DNA of 64,000 bases from Entoloma clypeatum (Eukaryota > Basidiomycota > Agaricomycetes > Agaricales > Entolomataceae), in the NCBI GenBank assembly GCA_963565915.1, contig OY751489.1:3038001-3102000 (forward strand), in the 5' to 3' direction. The notes below the pieces were generated by a model. The model made no database searches, had not been told where the DNA came from, and saw only the letters and a list, made by a program, of their open reading frames with translations. Of the stretch, positions 23,574 to 36,112 are shown in pieces; position 1 is the first letter of the stretch, and each line of letters begins with the position of its first letter. Both the position numbers and the translations under genes were made by a program.

Positions 23574-25837
23574 TCACTTAGAATCCCGGGTAGGTTTCGT
23601 AAGTGGAGTATAAGGCTCTTTAAACTCCATTCGGAGTAGAGCACGGAATTTCTCAAATTCCTGGCGACCAAGTGGCTTGGTAAACATATCAGCCGGATTC
23701 TCAGTTCCCGGAACAAACCGTGGTTCGATCAATCCATCTTGAACTCTATCGCGTATAGCAAAATGATGGATTGCCATATGTTTGGTTCTGCCTTCAGTGA
23801 CTGGGTTTTGCGCATTGAAAATCGCGCCTTGGTTATCTACATGGAACGGCATTTTGGTAATGTCCTGTAGTCCAAGCTCTTTGAAGAGATGAGTAACCCA
23901 TTCGCACTCCCGCGAACATTCACTGGCAGCAACCATTTCCGCCTCAGTGGACGAATGTGCCACTGTCTTTTGCTTGCGACTTTTCCAAAGAACAAGTCCT
24001 CCTGCAAGCTTAAGGAAATATCCCGATTGGGACTTTCTATCAGATGGGTCTGATGCCCAGTCTGAATCTGTCCATGCTTCAAAGGAAGCTTTGGATCGAC
24101 CATCATAGATTATAGAATAGTCTTGAGTACTGACAAGATATCTGATAATCCGCAGAGCGTATTTCTCATGCTCTTTGGAAGGGTTTGCAGACATTTGTGA
24201 CATTTTTGCAACTGCAAAAGCAATGTCCGGTCTCGTTCCAATGGACAAGTACAACAACGATCCAATGATCATTTGGTACCTTGTTTTGAGTGTGGGATCC
24301 ACCTCCCCCTCATTTGGTGCAGGGTAATAACCCTTTGGGAGTGGTGTGTCAGCAGCCTTTGCATTTTCTAAGCCAAAGCGCTTAATGATCTTCTTCAGGT
24401 ATTCTGACTGATCGATTGTTACGATCTGCTTTTCCGAATTTTGTCGTATTCTCATACGCAAGAATTCTTTAGCAATACCAAGATCACGACTTTCCCATTT
24501 ATTTTTAAAGTCAGATTTTATCTTGCGAACAAGATCTGGGTTTGATCCCATGAACAGGCCGTCATCAACATAGATCAAAGCGATTATCAAATCACCTGAT
24601 TGTTTGTTGTGGTAAACAAAGACGCCTGAGTCAGTTCTACATCGAGTAAAACCTAGCTTCTCCATTGATGCATTGAGCGCGATCCACCACGCTCTTGCAG
24701 CCTGTTTAAGGCCATAGAGTGCTTTTAATAAACGGATGACCTTCCGTTCTTGGCCTTTGACAACAAAGCCTTCGGGTTGATTCATATAGATTTCTTCATC
24801 GAGCTCTCCATAGAGAAAAGCTGATTTGACATCTACTCCTTCAATCACCCATCCTTCAAGCGCAGCTACGGCGAAGAGGATTCGTATAGTTTCGAAACGT
24901 ATCACGGGTGAGAAGATCTCATCAAAATCGATACCCTCGATCTGTGAGAAACCCTTGGCAACGAGTCGTGCCTTCTTTCGTCCGTCAGTTTTGACGTCAA
25001 ATACCCATCGATTTCTGATGGTTTTACGACCTTTAGGTAGGTCAACCAACTTAAAGACATTGCGCTTCCGGAGGGCTTCTAATTCCTCACGGCATGCTGC
25101 TTTCCATTCAAGCTTTTCCTTTTCAGGTAGCTTATTTATGTCCTTCATTTGCCAAGACTTTGGGTCTTGTGGAATTTCGTCATATGCAGGGATTGCTTTA
25201 GATAGCAAGTGCGCAAGCATTTGTGACTGTCCTCCCCCTTCCCTAATATAGAGTAATTCCTCCATATCTATATCCGGATTCGGATTGGAATTGTTCTGAT
25301 ACATCTGAGGATCAGCGGAGCTAGTTGATGGAACAGCGCCAGATTGCTGGGGTCTGGTCTCCGATCGGGGATTATAGGCGTATCGCCGTGAATCCTCCTG
25401 AACGGTTCTGCTCCAATCACGCTGATTTTGATGCAAGGCCTCAGCCGGGTTGTTCCCGTAAACATTTCCAGGACGCTGGGGTATAACCCGAGTACGACGA
25501 GGACGATCAGTTTGTGGACGATAATCACCTGGTAAGGTACGATCATCGTTTGGTGCATCTATGCGCACACGTTTCCCTGGATTGCGAGTCCGGGGAACCC
25601 ACTGCTGATTCTCAGCGGTGTCCTGTCTGTTTGTTCCATCAGAAGTCTGACTGGAACCTTCGGGAAGCTGACCAGTTTGGTCGCTATTTGTATCAGGGAG
25701 GTTATGATTGTCATCATGGGTTCCTGGATTAGACGGGTAATGTGAACCGCCAGGACCATGTGCATCATTGTCTTCCGAATGGAAATCGTCGGTTGGTAAA
25801 ACAGACGGGCCATCATGTCCATTTGCATCATCGTTTC
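23574..25837 (-). CDS. Copia-2 pol, RT and RNase H part
   Basis: Open on the minus strand from the Copia-1b insertion site (25837) to the stop at 23574. A hydrophilic Asn/Asp/Pro-rich linker comes first, then RT (WVFDVKTDGRKKARLVAKGF; IYVDDGLFMGS near 24575) and RNase H (TDSDWASDPSDRKSQSGY near 24050; HSSTEAEMVAASEC), ending with the NPADMFTKPL motif typical of copia. No stop or frameshift is seen. The N-terminal integrase part lies at 31476-32608. Confidence 0.92.
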
Positions 25838-26129
25838 TGTTGAAACTTTTCCCATCACGTAGATTAGATTAGATTAGATTACATCACGTGACCTTTACAT
25901 ATCTTCATTACATACTTGTTTGGTTGGTACAAACAGTAGTACGGTATATAAGACCAGGAAACTGTCAATATCAACAAGTTGTCTCTTGACTCTTAACCAG
26001 CTCCATCGCTCTCACCAGCCTTACCCCCCTCCAAACCATGTAAGTGACTATAGCGGTATCGTAGAGTACTTCCACTGTAGCTGTGTTGCTCAGTACACCT
26101 GTGGCTAGCGCCCAGGTGGAACTTCAACA
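25838..26129 (+). repeat. Copia-1b 5' LTR
   Basis: 292 bp; TGTTGAA...TTCAACA ends and a TATATAAG box near 25945. It lacks one 19-bp repeat relative to the 3' LTR. Confidence 0.92.
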
Positions 26130-26491
26130 GGTTATGGGCCCCGGATAGCAGAGGGACTTGGGAAACGCTGGCAACAGCGAGTACCTGCCCACTCTACCCT
26201 GGTTGGCAAAAGAACCGATCGAAAGATCTAGGTTCTGAGTCATACTTCTTCACATATGAACCTGGGAACGTCATTACGACAAGTACCTGTCATGAGACGT
26301 CCCTAAGGGGATTGACCTAGTACACTCCATGTGGAAACGTTGATCGCACCTTATACGTTTCTGACATATAAAGGGTTTTCCCATGACCGCTATTCCTGAA
26401 GGGAATATGTCATAAGGAATCATTCAATTGTTTTCTCGAATCATATTCATGACACATCACTGATTGAGAACCCTTTTTAGATTCATTCACA

Positions 26492-29400
26492 ATGTCTACC
26501 TCTCGTTCTGCCCTCGACACAATCACTGCCTTTGACGGCATCGACTACCGGAGCTGGGCCGAGAAAATGAAGTCCTACCTCCTCCATCAAGGAGTCTGGC
26601 GCCTTGTTTCTGGCGACATCCCCCGCCCTGTCATCGCCGACTTCACCACCACAGTCTCCACCCCTGGCGCCACTGCTACTGCTCCCCCTGTGCTGGCTAC
26701 CACGGTTGACCAGCCCGGCTTCCGCAAGGAAGAAAAAGCCTGGATCAGGGACGACGACGTAGCCCTTGGGGCGATACGCCTGAAGGTCTCCGAGGCGATC
26801 AGACGCCACATCAAGGACGCCACTTCCTCAAAAGACGCCTGGAAGTCATTAAAGGATGCCTACTCCAAGGTATCCCCGGCCGTCATCTTCGGCGACTTCA
26901 AAGCCGCCGCCACCTACAAGCTCTCTGGACGCGACCCCGTCCCTGAAATTGAACGCTTGGGGTCTCTTTTTGCTCGGCTCGCCGATTCGAACTTTGACGT
27001 CCCCGATCTGATGCAGGCAATGATCCTGGCAAATGCGATTCCCGACGCCTGGTCGTCACTCTCCACCGCCCTCTTTCAGGTCTATGACGCCGACGACTTC
27101 ACATACAAAGCCGTCGCCGAAAGCATCATCTCTGAATACCGGCGCAAGTATGCGGTAGGGTCTACTCGGGCGTCCAACGAGCAGGCCCGGAAAATTTCCG
27201 GGACAAAGCGAAAGGGGCAGGACCCCAAATGGGAAAGGCAGCAAAAGCCGAGTACCTTGCAGAACGACGCTGACGAGCAGCCTAACTCGACTGACCATAG
27301 TACCGCTTCTGAAAAGAAGAAGGGAAAAGGACGATGGCGCAATCAGAAGAAAAACGCCAACACTGCGGACAACGCGTCCGACCATGTGGAAGAAACGGTT
27401 GAGTTCGTTGCTCCCGCCATTCACTTCCCTCCTCTTCCGACACCGTCCTTCACCACCGTCACTGGTCGCGGGAAAACGACAAGTACCGCACAGCCCGATT
27501 CCGCAAAAATGCAGTCGCTCCTGCAACGAATGAACCCCCCTCCGTCACAGTACACCGGGCTTCCTTCTGGAAAACCATCCGTGTGGAAAAAGAACGACCA
27601 TGTCCGCAAACTTGCGCGCGGCATTGGTGCTCGCCCCTCAGGATCGAATCTTCGTATCCTAGATACCATCATTCCTGACATCGACGAAAGGCCGGCTAAA
27701 CAGCGTCGCGTAGCCCCGTCGATAGAAGAATCGCTGAAAATGATGGACATAGATCATCAAAGCGAGCGGATGGGGCCGGAACAATTCGAAGACGGGCTGA
27801 TCGAACTTGACGGTTCGTCACATTCTTCTCTCAAACTTGACCAAATGGGAAATGCTAATAATCACGCACAGACGTTTGAATATATATTAGCCAGTACCGA
27901 TGCAGATAGTATAGATCTCTTTAGCGATGATCTGTACAAAAAATATACCAAACATTTTGCGTCCTGCACACACTGCAAAGAGAGAGAACGCGCTCAGTGG
28001 ATCTTAGATTCCGGCGCATCATTACACTTTACCCATGAGTTTAAAGACTTCGCGTACTACAGGCCTCTCAAAGCTAAGCGATTTGTCCAAACAGCTGCAA
28101 AGGGAAAGAAACTGGAAATTCTCGGAGTTGGGGCCGTTCCAGTACGGCATACCCTAAATGGGGAAACTAAAACCCATCTCCTACGACCGGTATTTTATAT
28201 TCCGGATATGGACACACGTCTACTGTCCCTAGGCGTCTTCCTTAACCATGGTTACAAAGTTGATGGAATGCGTGGAGAAATTAATATCTCTAAAGGGCTG
28301 AACAAAATACAGTTTTCGCCCCATTTCATCGGACAAACCATTTATTGGTTAGACACTGAAATACGCTATGACCAAATCCACGCGATCTCTAGCGAAATCA
28401 CTGTCGAAACCTGGCATAAACGCCTTGGCCACCCAAATGACCAGGCGCTCAATAAGATTCCCACCAGTACCAAAGGAGTACCCAAAACGTTAGTACGTGA
28501 GAAATCACAGGAAAGCTGCACGGGGTGTCTAAAAGGGAAAATGCCGAATCAATCTTACCCTAACTCGGTGACAAGGGCTGTCAAACCCTTTGATTTGATC
28601 CATTCGGACTTGAAACAGATATCCACGGCATCGTACCACAAGTACAAATATTTCCTTACCTTTTTGGATGATTTTTCCTCCCATGTCTGGGTCGTCTTGC
28701 TTAGGAAAAAGTCAGGCGCCATCACGGCGCTGAAACAATTCCTTGCGATGATCCAGAATCAATTCGCCGCCACCCCTAAAAAATGGCGGGTTGATGGAGG
28801 TGGAGAATTCGATGAATACAAGGACGTACTTGCCGATCATGGAATTCTGATCGACGTCACACTCCCATATCAGCATCAGCAGAATGGTAGAGCAGAACGA
28901 ATAAATCGAACTCTGTGGGAAAGAGATCCCCGACATGTCTAGTGTCAGAGTATTCGGATGTCAGGCATATGTATATATCCCAAAGGAGAAACGTAGGAAC
29001 TCCCTGGAATCAAGATCCCGATTGATGATTTATCTCGGATCGAAACCAGGGGTCAAAGGATACCGCTTCATGGATCCTGAGACCAACACGATTTTCATGG
29101 GCGGGAAAGCTATCTTTGATGAAAGCAAGTACCCTAGATGCCACATTGACCCGTTGCCAGAAAACCACCCAGAAATGGAAAACCCAGAGCCGGCTGATGA
29201 GTTTGAGGATCTCATTCCCGGCAGCAATGATGACGATAGTCACAACGAAACACCTCATATCCCAGTTCCCATTGAACAGGATCAACCTGAATCAGACAAC
29301 GAACTGCCTGCCAGTGAGCCTGATGATGAACCACGAGTACCCACTCCGGAACCCGAGCAAGTACCAGATCGACCGATCAGGGAACGACGAGTTCGGAAGA

Positions 29401-31087
29401 TGCCAGGAAGCATCTATGGGGAAGACACTCCAGCGTCTGATCTTGAAAAATTAGATCGAAGACGGAGATTGGGCGGTCAAACGGCATGGATGAATGACCT
29501 CCTGATGGAGGCAATATCAGTCCAAGTTGGCATCGTTGAAATGTCCCATAAAGACATATACAGTACCCTCTTCCAAATAAAGAAGACTGGTATGCGGCTG
29601 AACGAAAAGAGCTAGACATGCTCAAACGCCGCGGGGTGATCACGGAGCTAGTACCCCTGCCTGCAGGGAGGAAAGCTCTAAGAAACAAATGGGTTTACAA
29701 CGAAAAGTCCGACGGGCGTCTGAAAGCGCGCCTCGTCGCAAAAGGCTTCTCACAGGTAGAAGGGATCGACTTTGATCAGATCTTCTCACCAGTCGTAAGA
29801 TATGAAACCGTCCGATTAATACTGGCATTGACAGCCCTTGAAGGGTGGTTCATGACTCTTTTGGACGTCTCATCAGCCTTCCTCTATGGAACGCTCCGTG
29901 AAGTCATTTACATGCGACAGCCTGAGGGCTACATAGTAAAAGGGAAAGAACACCTCGTGTACCAACTATTCAAAGCTCTATATGGACTTAAGCAGGCCGC
30001 ATTAGCCTGGTGGAGGGAACTTGATTCCTCCATGAAAAAGCTCGGCTTTGTCCGGCTTCACTCCAATGCGGGAGTGTTCATTCACAAAAGTACCAACGGG
30101 GAAATTGTAATTGCCGTCATCTATGTCGACGACTCTGCTTTTCTCGGCACAAACCGGGAATATACGCTAGAAAAGAAGAAGGCCTTCATGACAACATGGG
30201 AATGCAGGGACCTAGGTCACCTAGTGCCCGATGGGGAACCAAAGGAATTTCTCTCAATCCAAATAAGGCAACGTGGGAAGAAGATCTTCATTGATCAAGT
30301 ACCTTACCTTGAGAAAATTCTGGCACACATGGGGATGAGCGAATCTAACGCCACCCATACCCCACTCCCTACGGGCTACAAACCCATGGCGTCCGAAGAT
30401 GAACCCAATGCGGAACTCCGATCCAAGTACCAATCCGTCATCGGATCACTCCTATATCTGATGATTGGAACGAGGCCTGACATCTGCTTTGCTGTAATCA
30501 AAATGTCCCAATTTTCCGCAAATCCCACAAAACGCCATTTAGAGGTGGCTAGGGATATTTGCAGATATTTAAAGGCAACAAAAAATTACGCAATAATGTA
30601 TGATGGGGACTCAGGGAAAGGGATCTATGCATTCACAGACTCCGACTGGGCGTCAGATGAGAACACGAGGAGGTCTACCACCGGCTTCTTCATATCACTG
30701 GCGTCTGGAGCGATAACATGGGTATCATCGGCGCAAAAAACCATCGCCCTCTCTTCTACAGAAGCAGAGTATATGGCGCTATCAGATTGCAGTCGCGCAG
30801 CAACATGGCTGAGAAGCATGCTTGCTGAACTTGGAATGCAGATCGGATCAGTACCGATCTACGGAGATAACAACGGCTCCGTCTTTATCGCATCCAACCC
30901 TGTAACTGAGAAGCGATCCAAGCACATTGACGTGCGATTCCACTTCGTCAGAGAAAAAGTCTCCGAAGGAATTATTACGGTCGAATTCATTGAAGGAGTG
31001 AACAACCCTGCAGATCTTTTGACTAAGAATCTGGGGAAAATCCTCTTTTCCAAGTTTATCCCGTACTTCGGATTGATAAAAAACTAG
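26492..31087 (+). pseudogene. Copia-1b Gag-Pol polyprotein with two frameshifting lesions
   Basis: Frame 26492-28942 covers Gag, protease and most of the integrase. After 28922 the element lacks 137 bp present in Copia-1a (15850-15986), which shifts the frame and removes part of the integrase core after NGRAERINRTLWE. The frame at 28935-29615 carries the linker. A 5-bp insertion (near 29560, GACATATACAGTACCC versus GACATATACCC in Copia-1a) shifts it back, and 29618-31087 carries RT (YVDDSAFLG) and RNase H (TDSDWASDENTRRSTTG; NPADLLTKNLG). The two shifts cancel, but the integrase deletion makes it non-autonomous. The CGA codons that are TGA in Copia-1a are intact here. Confidence 0.93.
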
Positions 31088-31164
31088 GCGAAACAAAGTA
31101 CCTATATATATATATGTGGGAAAAAGTAAGATGTATTTAGAAGTATGTACTAAATATGGGGGGG

Positions 31165-31475
31165 TGTTGAAACTTTTCCCATCACGTAGATTAGATTAGA
31201 TTAGATTACATCACGTGACCTTTACATATCTTCATTGCATACTTGTTTGGTTGGTACAAACAGTAGTACGGTATATAAGACCAGGAAACTGTCAATATCA
31301 ACAAGTTGTCTCTTGACTCTTAACCAGCTCCATCGCTCTCACCAGCCTCAACCGCTCTCACCAGCCTTACCCCCCTCCAAACCATGTAAGTGACTATAGC
31401 GGTATCGTAGAGTACTTCCACTGTAGCTGTGTTGCTCAGTACACCTGTGGCTAGCGCCCAGGTGGAACTTCAACA
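31165..31475 (+). repeat. Copia-1b 3' LTR
   Basis: 311 bp, preceded by ATATGGGGGGG as polypurine tract; followed by GTTTC, the target duplication. Confidence 0.92.
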
Positions 31476-32608
31476 GTTTCCCATATCGTCTGATGTTGGA
31501 TCATGGTATTGTGTTATCGAAGGTATTTTGTTCATTGTAGAACATTTTGGGAACAGCTGTTCATCAAACATTGCTGTGACACCTATGAAGACTACGTTGT
31601 TTGGGATCCGCATAAACCGGTAACCTTTAGTTCCAGTTTTAAATCCGATGAAGATCATCAGCTCGGATTTAGCGGTGGTAGTACGAATTTCTTTTGGAAG
31701 AAAGACGTAAGCACCACATCCAAAAACGTGTAGGTCCGACACATCAGGCTTTTCCTTTTTAAGGGACTCATACGGAGTAAGCCATCCATGTCTTTTCAAT
31801 GGAGTTCGGTTATACAAGTGAAGTGCATGTTCTACCGCAAATTGAATCCATATTTCGGGTAGGCAAGCATCATGCAACATAGCAAGTGCTTTATCCATTA
31901 AAGTTCTGTTAAAACGTTCCGCTCGACCGTTTTGTTGTGGCTGGTGCGGCACAGTAACTTCACCCTGGATTCCCATCTCACGCATATCTGCTTGGAAAGG
32001 GACAAACTCACCGCCGCCATCAAAACGCCAAGTTTTAATTGTCGTATTGAATTGGTTTTTAACCATGGCATTAAAATCACGAAGTGCAGAGTGTGCATCG
32101 GATTTTAGTCTCAATAAAGAGATCCAGGCGTGTGATGTGTAGTCATCAACAAAGCTGATATAATAATTATATTTGCTATAAGTCGCCTTCTTGAATTGCT
32201 TTAAATCCGAATGGATTAGCTCAAGAGGTGCTTTAGCGCGTGTCTGAGATGGTGGGAAAGATTTTGAAGGCATCTTTCCAAGAGCGCATCCTTTGCAGGG
32301 TCGCTCAGTGGACTGTTTGTCCACTCCATTGAAACCTTTGACATGTTTAGAAGCATGTCGTAGTACTTCATGTGAAGGGTGTCCGAATCGCTTGTGCCAG
32401 GTGTCATAATCAACAGACTGTGAGACACTAAGACTAACCAAGTGTATTCGTTCCTCTTTAATGATCGTGGCGTTTAGCCAATAAATCGATTCATTTGCCT
32501 TATGAGGATAACACATAAACAAAGGAAGACCTGAATTGGTCTTTAGCGCGATCGAACCAAATCGTCCGCTAATTTCATTTCCTTGTTTAAGAATCTCGCC
32601 TACAGATA
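31476..32608 (-). CDS. Copia-2 pol, integrase part
   Basis: Minus-strand frame open from the Tc1 insertion (32608) to the Copia-1b insertion (31476). It holds the GAG_pre/zinc region (WHKRFGHPSHEVLRH; CKGCALGKMP) and the integrase core (IHSDLKQFKKATYSKYNYY; FVDDYTSHAW; GGGEFVPF; NGRAERFNRT), with the D, D and E residues in place. It begins in the target TA shared with the gag part and is uninterrupted. Confidence 0.92.
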
Positions 32609-34227
32609 CAGTGCCTCACAAAACTGATTCAATGTTCGTTGCTTTTTGAATACCTTCAAGATAACTCTGCAAAAAATACCAATTGAATTAAACCTTTGGT
32701 ATATAATTGAAAGCCCTACTTCAGGGCTTTCAGAATATAAAGGAATCATATGATTTAGATCAGAATCCATGGAGATATGATTAAATTAAATCAGCAACTC
32801 ATTGAATCAGTTTTGTGAGTACCTATGGTAATTATCAGAATCAAATGCTTCACTGGTTGTATGGTAACCAGTTGTCATGACTTACTGATGGAACTTGAAT
32901 AGAACCCTGATGGGTTGTCAAGGAAAGTTGTATAAGAAGAATCCAACCTCAACAGCCTCCATAATTAATCATGCGCCCTATCCCCTCTTCCCACAAGGAA
33001 AACATTCTTTCTCTGGCCTCCAATGGTCACTCCACTTGTCATATTGCCTCTAACCTGGGTGTCAGCCAACCAACTGTCTCCAGAGTGCGTCAGAATCTTC
33101 TCCCTCATCGCAATCTCTCTTCTGGTGGTCGTCCATCCAAGCTTTCTCCCACCAACACACAAAACATACTTTCACAAATCACCTCAGGGAGAGCCTCCAA
33201 TGCTGTGCAGGCTACCAAACACATCAACACTGTCATCTCCAATCCTGTCTCCCCAGAAACTGTGAGAAGGGTTCTCAGAAAACATGAATTCAAGGCTGTA
33301 ACAAAGAAGAAAAGACCTTTCGTAAAGGCCATACATCGGAAGAGGCGGTTGGCATTTGCTATGAAGCACAGGAAATGGACAGTGGAGGACTGGAAGAGGG
33401 TCATTTGGTCAGATGAGACCAAAATCAACAGGTTTGGGTCAGATGGCAAGGAATGGGTCTGGAAAAAGAAGGGTGAGGGGCTTATTGAAAGAGAGGTTCA
33501 GGGCACAGTCAAGTTTGGGGGAGGAAATATTATGGTTTGGGGTTGTATGGGTTGGGAAGGTGTGGGGAGACTTGCAGAGGTTGAGGGGAGGATGGATGCT
33601 GATCAGTATGTGTCCATTTTAGAGGACAATTTGCTGCCCAGCATGGAGGAGAGTGAAATCTCTGAAGAGGAGATCATTTTTCAGCAGGACAATGACCCCA
33701 AGCACACCTCCAAGAAGGCCAAAAAATGGATGGACAGCAAGAATATTGCTCTGCTGGATTGGCCTGCACAGTCCCCAGACCTCGATCCTATTGAACACCT
33801 CTGGGTTCATATTAAAAGGAAGTTGAATGAATATCCAACACCACCCAAGGGAGTCTGGGAGATTTGGGACAGAGCAGCAGAGGTGTGGAATAATATAGAG
33901 CCAGAAGTGTGTCAAAACCTGATAGAAAGTATGCCAAGAAGGGTAGAGGCAGTAATCAAAGCTAAGGGGGGTAATACCAAGTACTAAAGTATAAAATACT
34001 GTATTTATTGTACATACTCACAAAACTGATTCAATGAGTCCCTGGAGTAATTTGATCATATATTGATCATTTTTTATGGGAATTACATACTTATTGCAGA
34101 TTCCAAGAGTCCTGAAGCAGGGCTTTTAACCAGGTACCAATACCTTCTTTTGATTGGCATTATTTGCAAAGTTATTTTGAAGGTATTCACAAAGTAGCAA
34201 ACATTGAATCAGTTTTGTGAGGCACTG
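32609..34227 (+). mobile_element. Tc1-type DNA transposon in Copia-2, apparently intact
   Basis: 1,619 bp, flanked by TA at 32607-32608 and 34228-34229. Both ends read CAGTGCCTCACAAAACTGATT inward. The inverted repeats are long, about 205-215 bp, and each carries a second copy of the ACAAAACTGATTCAATG motif in inverted orientation (left 32800-32819, right about 34017-34038). Long repeats with two transposase-site-like motifs resemble the IR/DR class of Tc1 elements, except that here the inner motif is inverted. The transposase ORF is complete. Confidence 0.93.
32971..33987 (+). CDS. Tc1-type transposase, 338 aa
   Basis: The N-terminus has a paired-type helix-turn-helix (NGHSTCHIASNLGVSQPTVS, about residues 19-38), followed by a second helical DNA-binding region. 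The DDE domain shows WSDET (about residue 149), QQDNDPKHTS (about 241) and PIEHLW (about 276), the DD34E signature of Tc1 transposases. Full family length, no stop or frameshift, and it sits between long inverted repeats; this looks like a potentially active cut-and-paste transposase acting in the nucleus. The ATG at 32971 precedes the HTH directly and is the first in frame. Confidence 0.95.
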   Translation: MRPIPSSHKENILSLASNGHSTCHIASNLGVSQPTVSRVRQNLLPHRNLSSGGRPSKLSPTNTQNILSQITSGRASNAVQATKHINTVISNPVSPETVRRVLRKHEFKAVTKKKRPFVKAIHRKRRLAFAMKHRKWTVEDWKRVIWSDETKINRFGSDGKEWVWKKKGEGLIEREVQGTVKFGGGNIMVWGCMGWEGVGRLAEVEGRMDADQYVSILEDNLLPSMEESEISEEEIIFQQDNDPKHTSKKAKKWMDSKNIALLDWPAQSPDLDPIEHLWVHIKRKLNEYPTPPKGVWEIWDRAAEVWNNIEPEVCQNLIESMPRRVEAVIKAKGGNTKY

Positions 34228-36021
34228 TAAAAGACGAACGTCTAAATCTGGTATGTAATAAACGGGTGATAGACGAGTTATTTTATTTTGTTCTCGCCCG
34301 TTTTTCTTGATGGTGTGATTAATCAACACCGTTCCTTGTCCAAGGATCTGAATAGTGTGACCTTTCTGTGCAATTTGCACAGATTGACGATCTTTTAATG
34401 GGGTATACTCAATGAAATCATTGATATCATAAGTAAAGTGCAATGATGCACCTGAATCAAGAATCCAATTGGATTGATTCTGTTTCTTACATTCAGCACA
34501 ATTCGCATAATGAGAATTTATTTGCGCTATAAGCGCGTGTACAGCAGGTGATATAAATACATTGGACCGCCGTCCATTCACTCGTCTCCAAAGAGGCTTC
34601 TGTGAAGTATTTGTTAACTGCATTGTACGTGCTTTTGAATGTGAAACATACCCCATGTCGTCGTTGTTTCCATCACCACGGGAAACTTCATACTCCATAT
34701 AGTCGTTGACGTATCCTTCATCGTAATAGCCCCTTATGGTGGGGGCTATGTCTTCTGTCTCCATCTCATCGGCCCAGCTGATTCTACTCGGTGTTTCTTC
34801 GAAAACCGGAATGCGGTGATTCCGGGGGTCCATTGTCGGAGGCGCTGAGAGCGGCCTTGACGTTGCAGCTTCATTACGTTGAAGTGCAGGGACCTCGACG
34901 AGGCGAGTTAGATTCTGGGCTGTTGGAGGGACACCAATGCTGTTAGCTAATGTGCGCGCTCCATCCAGGTCCGTGAAAGGGCCTGGGCCAGGAATGTTAC
35001 CAATCGCAAGCGATTGGTTGTTCCTAATCCTCCAGTCGGTGGATGATGAGGGGTGCGGAGTGAAGATAGACCCATTTCCGTAAATGACCGTGTTGGGTAA
35101 GGTCTGGATTGGAAGCTGCCCATCAGGGGCGCTATCCATGGCAGAGGAGGCAAAATGCGCCTTCTCTTTACCTTTCCAGGGTCCTTTGCCCTTAGTCTTC
35201 CCGGCAGAAGTTCCACGTCCCTTGCCTTTCCAGGGCTTAGAGTGCTGATGCGAATGCTGCTGGTTAGCAGCCGGTCCTTCCGAAGATCCCTGAGAGGGTC
35301 CAGTGCGAGGCTGGTACTTCGGGGGGTTGGGACGAGCGCGTTTTACTGCAGAAATTTTGTTCGCGTGAGCACTTCCTTGGGACTGTGGAGCGTGCGGGTT
35401 TTTACGGAAGTATTCCGAGCGTATTTGCTCGATTACCTTCCCGATTTCGAGTACTGTGGACTGATTGCCGCCAGGCGCCACATAGTGCACCGCATCAAAG
35501 AGGATGCTGTGTACTAGACCATCATAGCCCTGAGGCAGTCCATTCAGGATCATCATGATCCGGACGAACTTGGGGATGTCTATATGGTTGTGCTCGAGTC
35601 GCTGAAATAGGGTCTGCATCTTATCGATGCCAGATAAAGGATCGGCGGGAGAGAGAGAAGTGCGGAGGAGTTGCTGGAAATCAGCAAAGACGGTGGATGG
35701 GCCGACCGTGGACAGTTTGACAGCGATCAGGTCCCACATCTCCTTGGAGGTTTTAGCTCCCTTGATGTGATGGACGAGAGAGTCCGAAATGGACATCTGG
35801 ATTAGGCCCTGGGCCTGATCGTCCTGCTCATGCCAAGTGTTTAACTTGTCTTGGAAGTCTGTCTCTTTGGGATCAGCCGGGAACTTTTTGTCGCCGGTGA
35901 CGATCCTCCACACTTTAGCTGCCTTAAGGTAGGCGCTCATCTTCTCCTGATAGACGGAGAAGTTGGTTGTGGTGAGTTTGGGAATGGAAGAAGCGAGGTC
36001 GAGTTTAGAGTTTGAAGACAT
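34228..36021 (-). CDS. Copia-2 gag and protease part
   Basis: Minus-strand frame from ATG at 36021 (an upstream in-frame ATG at 36054 would add 11 residues) to the Tc1 insertion. Gag of the UBN2/DUF4219 kind (KLTTTNFSVYQEKMSAYLKA; FVRIMMILNGLPQGYDGLV), a basic Lys/Gly-rich stretch (KPWKGKGRGTSAGKTKGKG), then the protease active site NWILDSGASLHFTYD near 34460. The frame continues into 32608 with no stop if the Tc1 insertion is ignored. Confidence 0.9.
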
Positions 36022-36112
36022 GATGATGCTGTGAAACATAAATAGAATCAGCATATGTTTTTATCGAAAAAGCGCATCAGAAAAATAAATAGACGAGCCG
36101 CCTTGTCGATCA

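Larger units (their letters stand above)
25838..31475 (+). mobile_element. Copia-1b: second Copia-1 copy, inserted in Copia-2
   Basis: LTRs at 25838-26129 (292 bp) and 31165-31475 (311 bp). The length difference is a 19-bp loss of one copy of the CAACCGCTCTCACCAGCCT duplication. The target duplication is GTTTC at 25833-25837 and 31476-31480. Primer-binding site GGTTATGGGCCCCGG at 26130. It is about 95% identical to Copia-1a overall, but the similarity is patchy. Being nested in Copia-2, which is nested in Gypsy-1, it belongs to the youngest layer. Confidence 0.95.
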
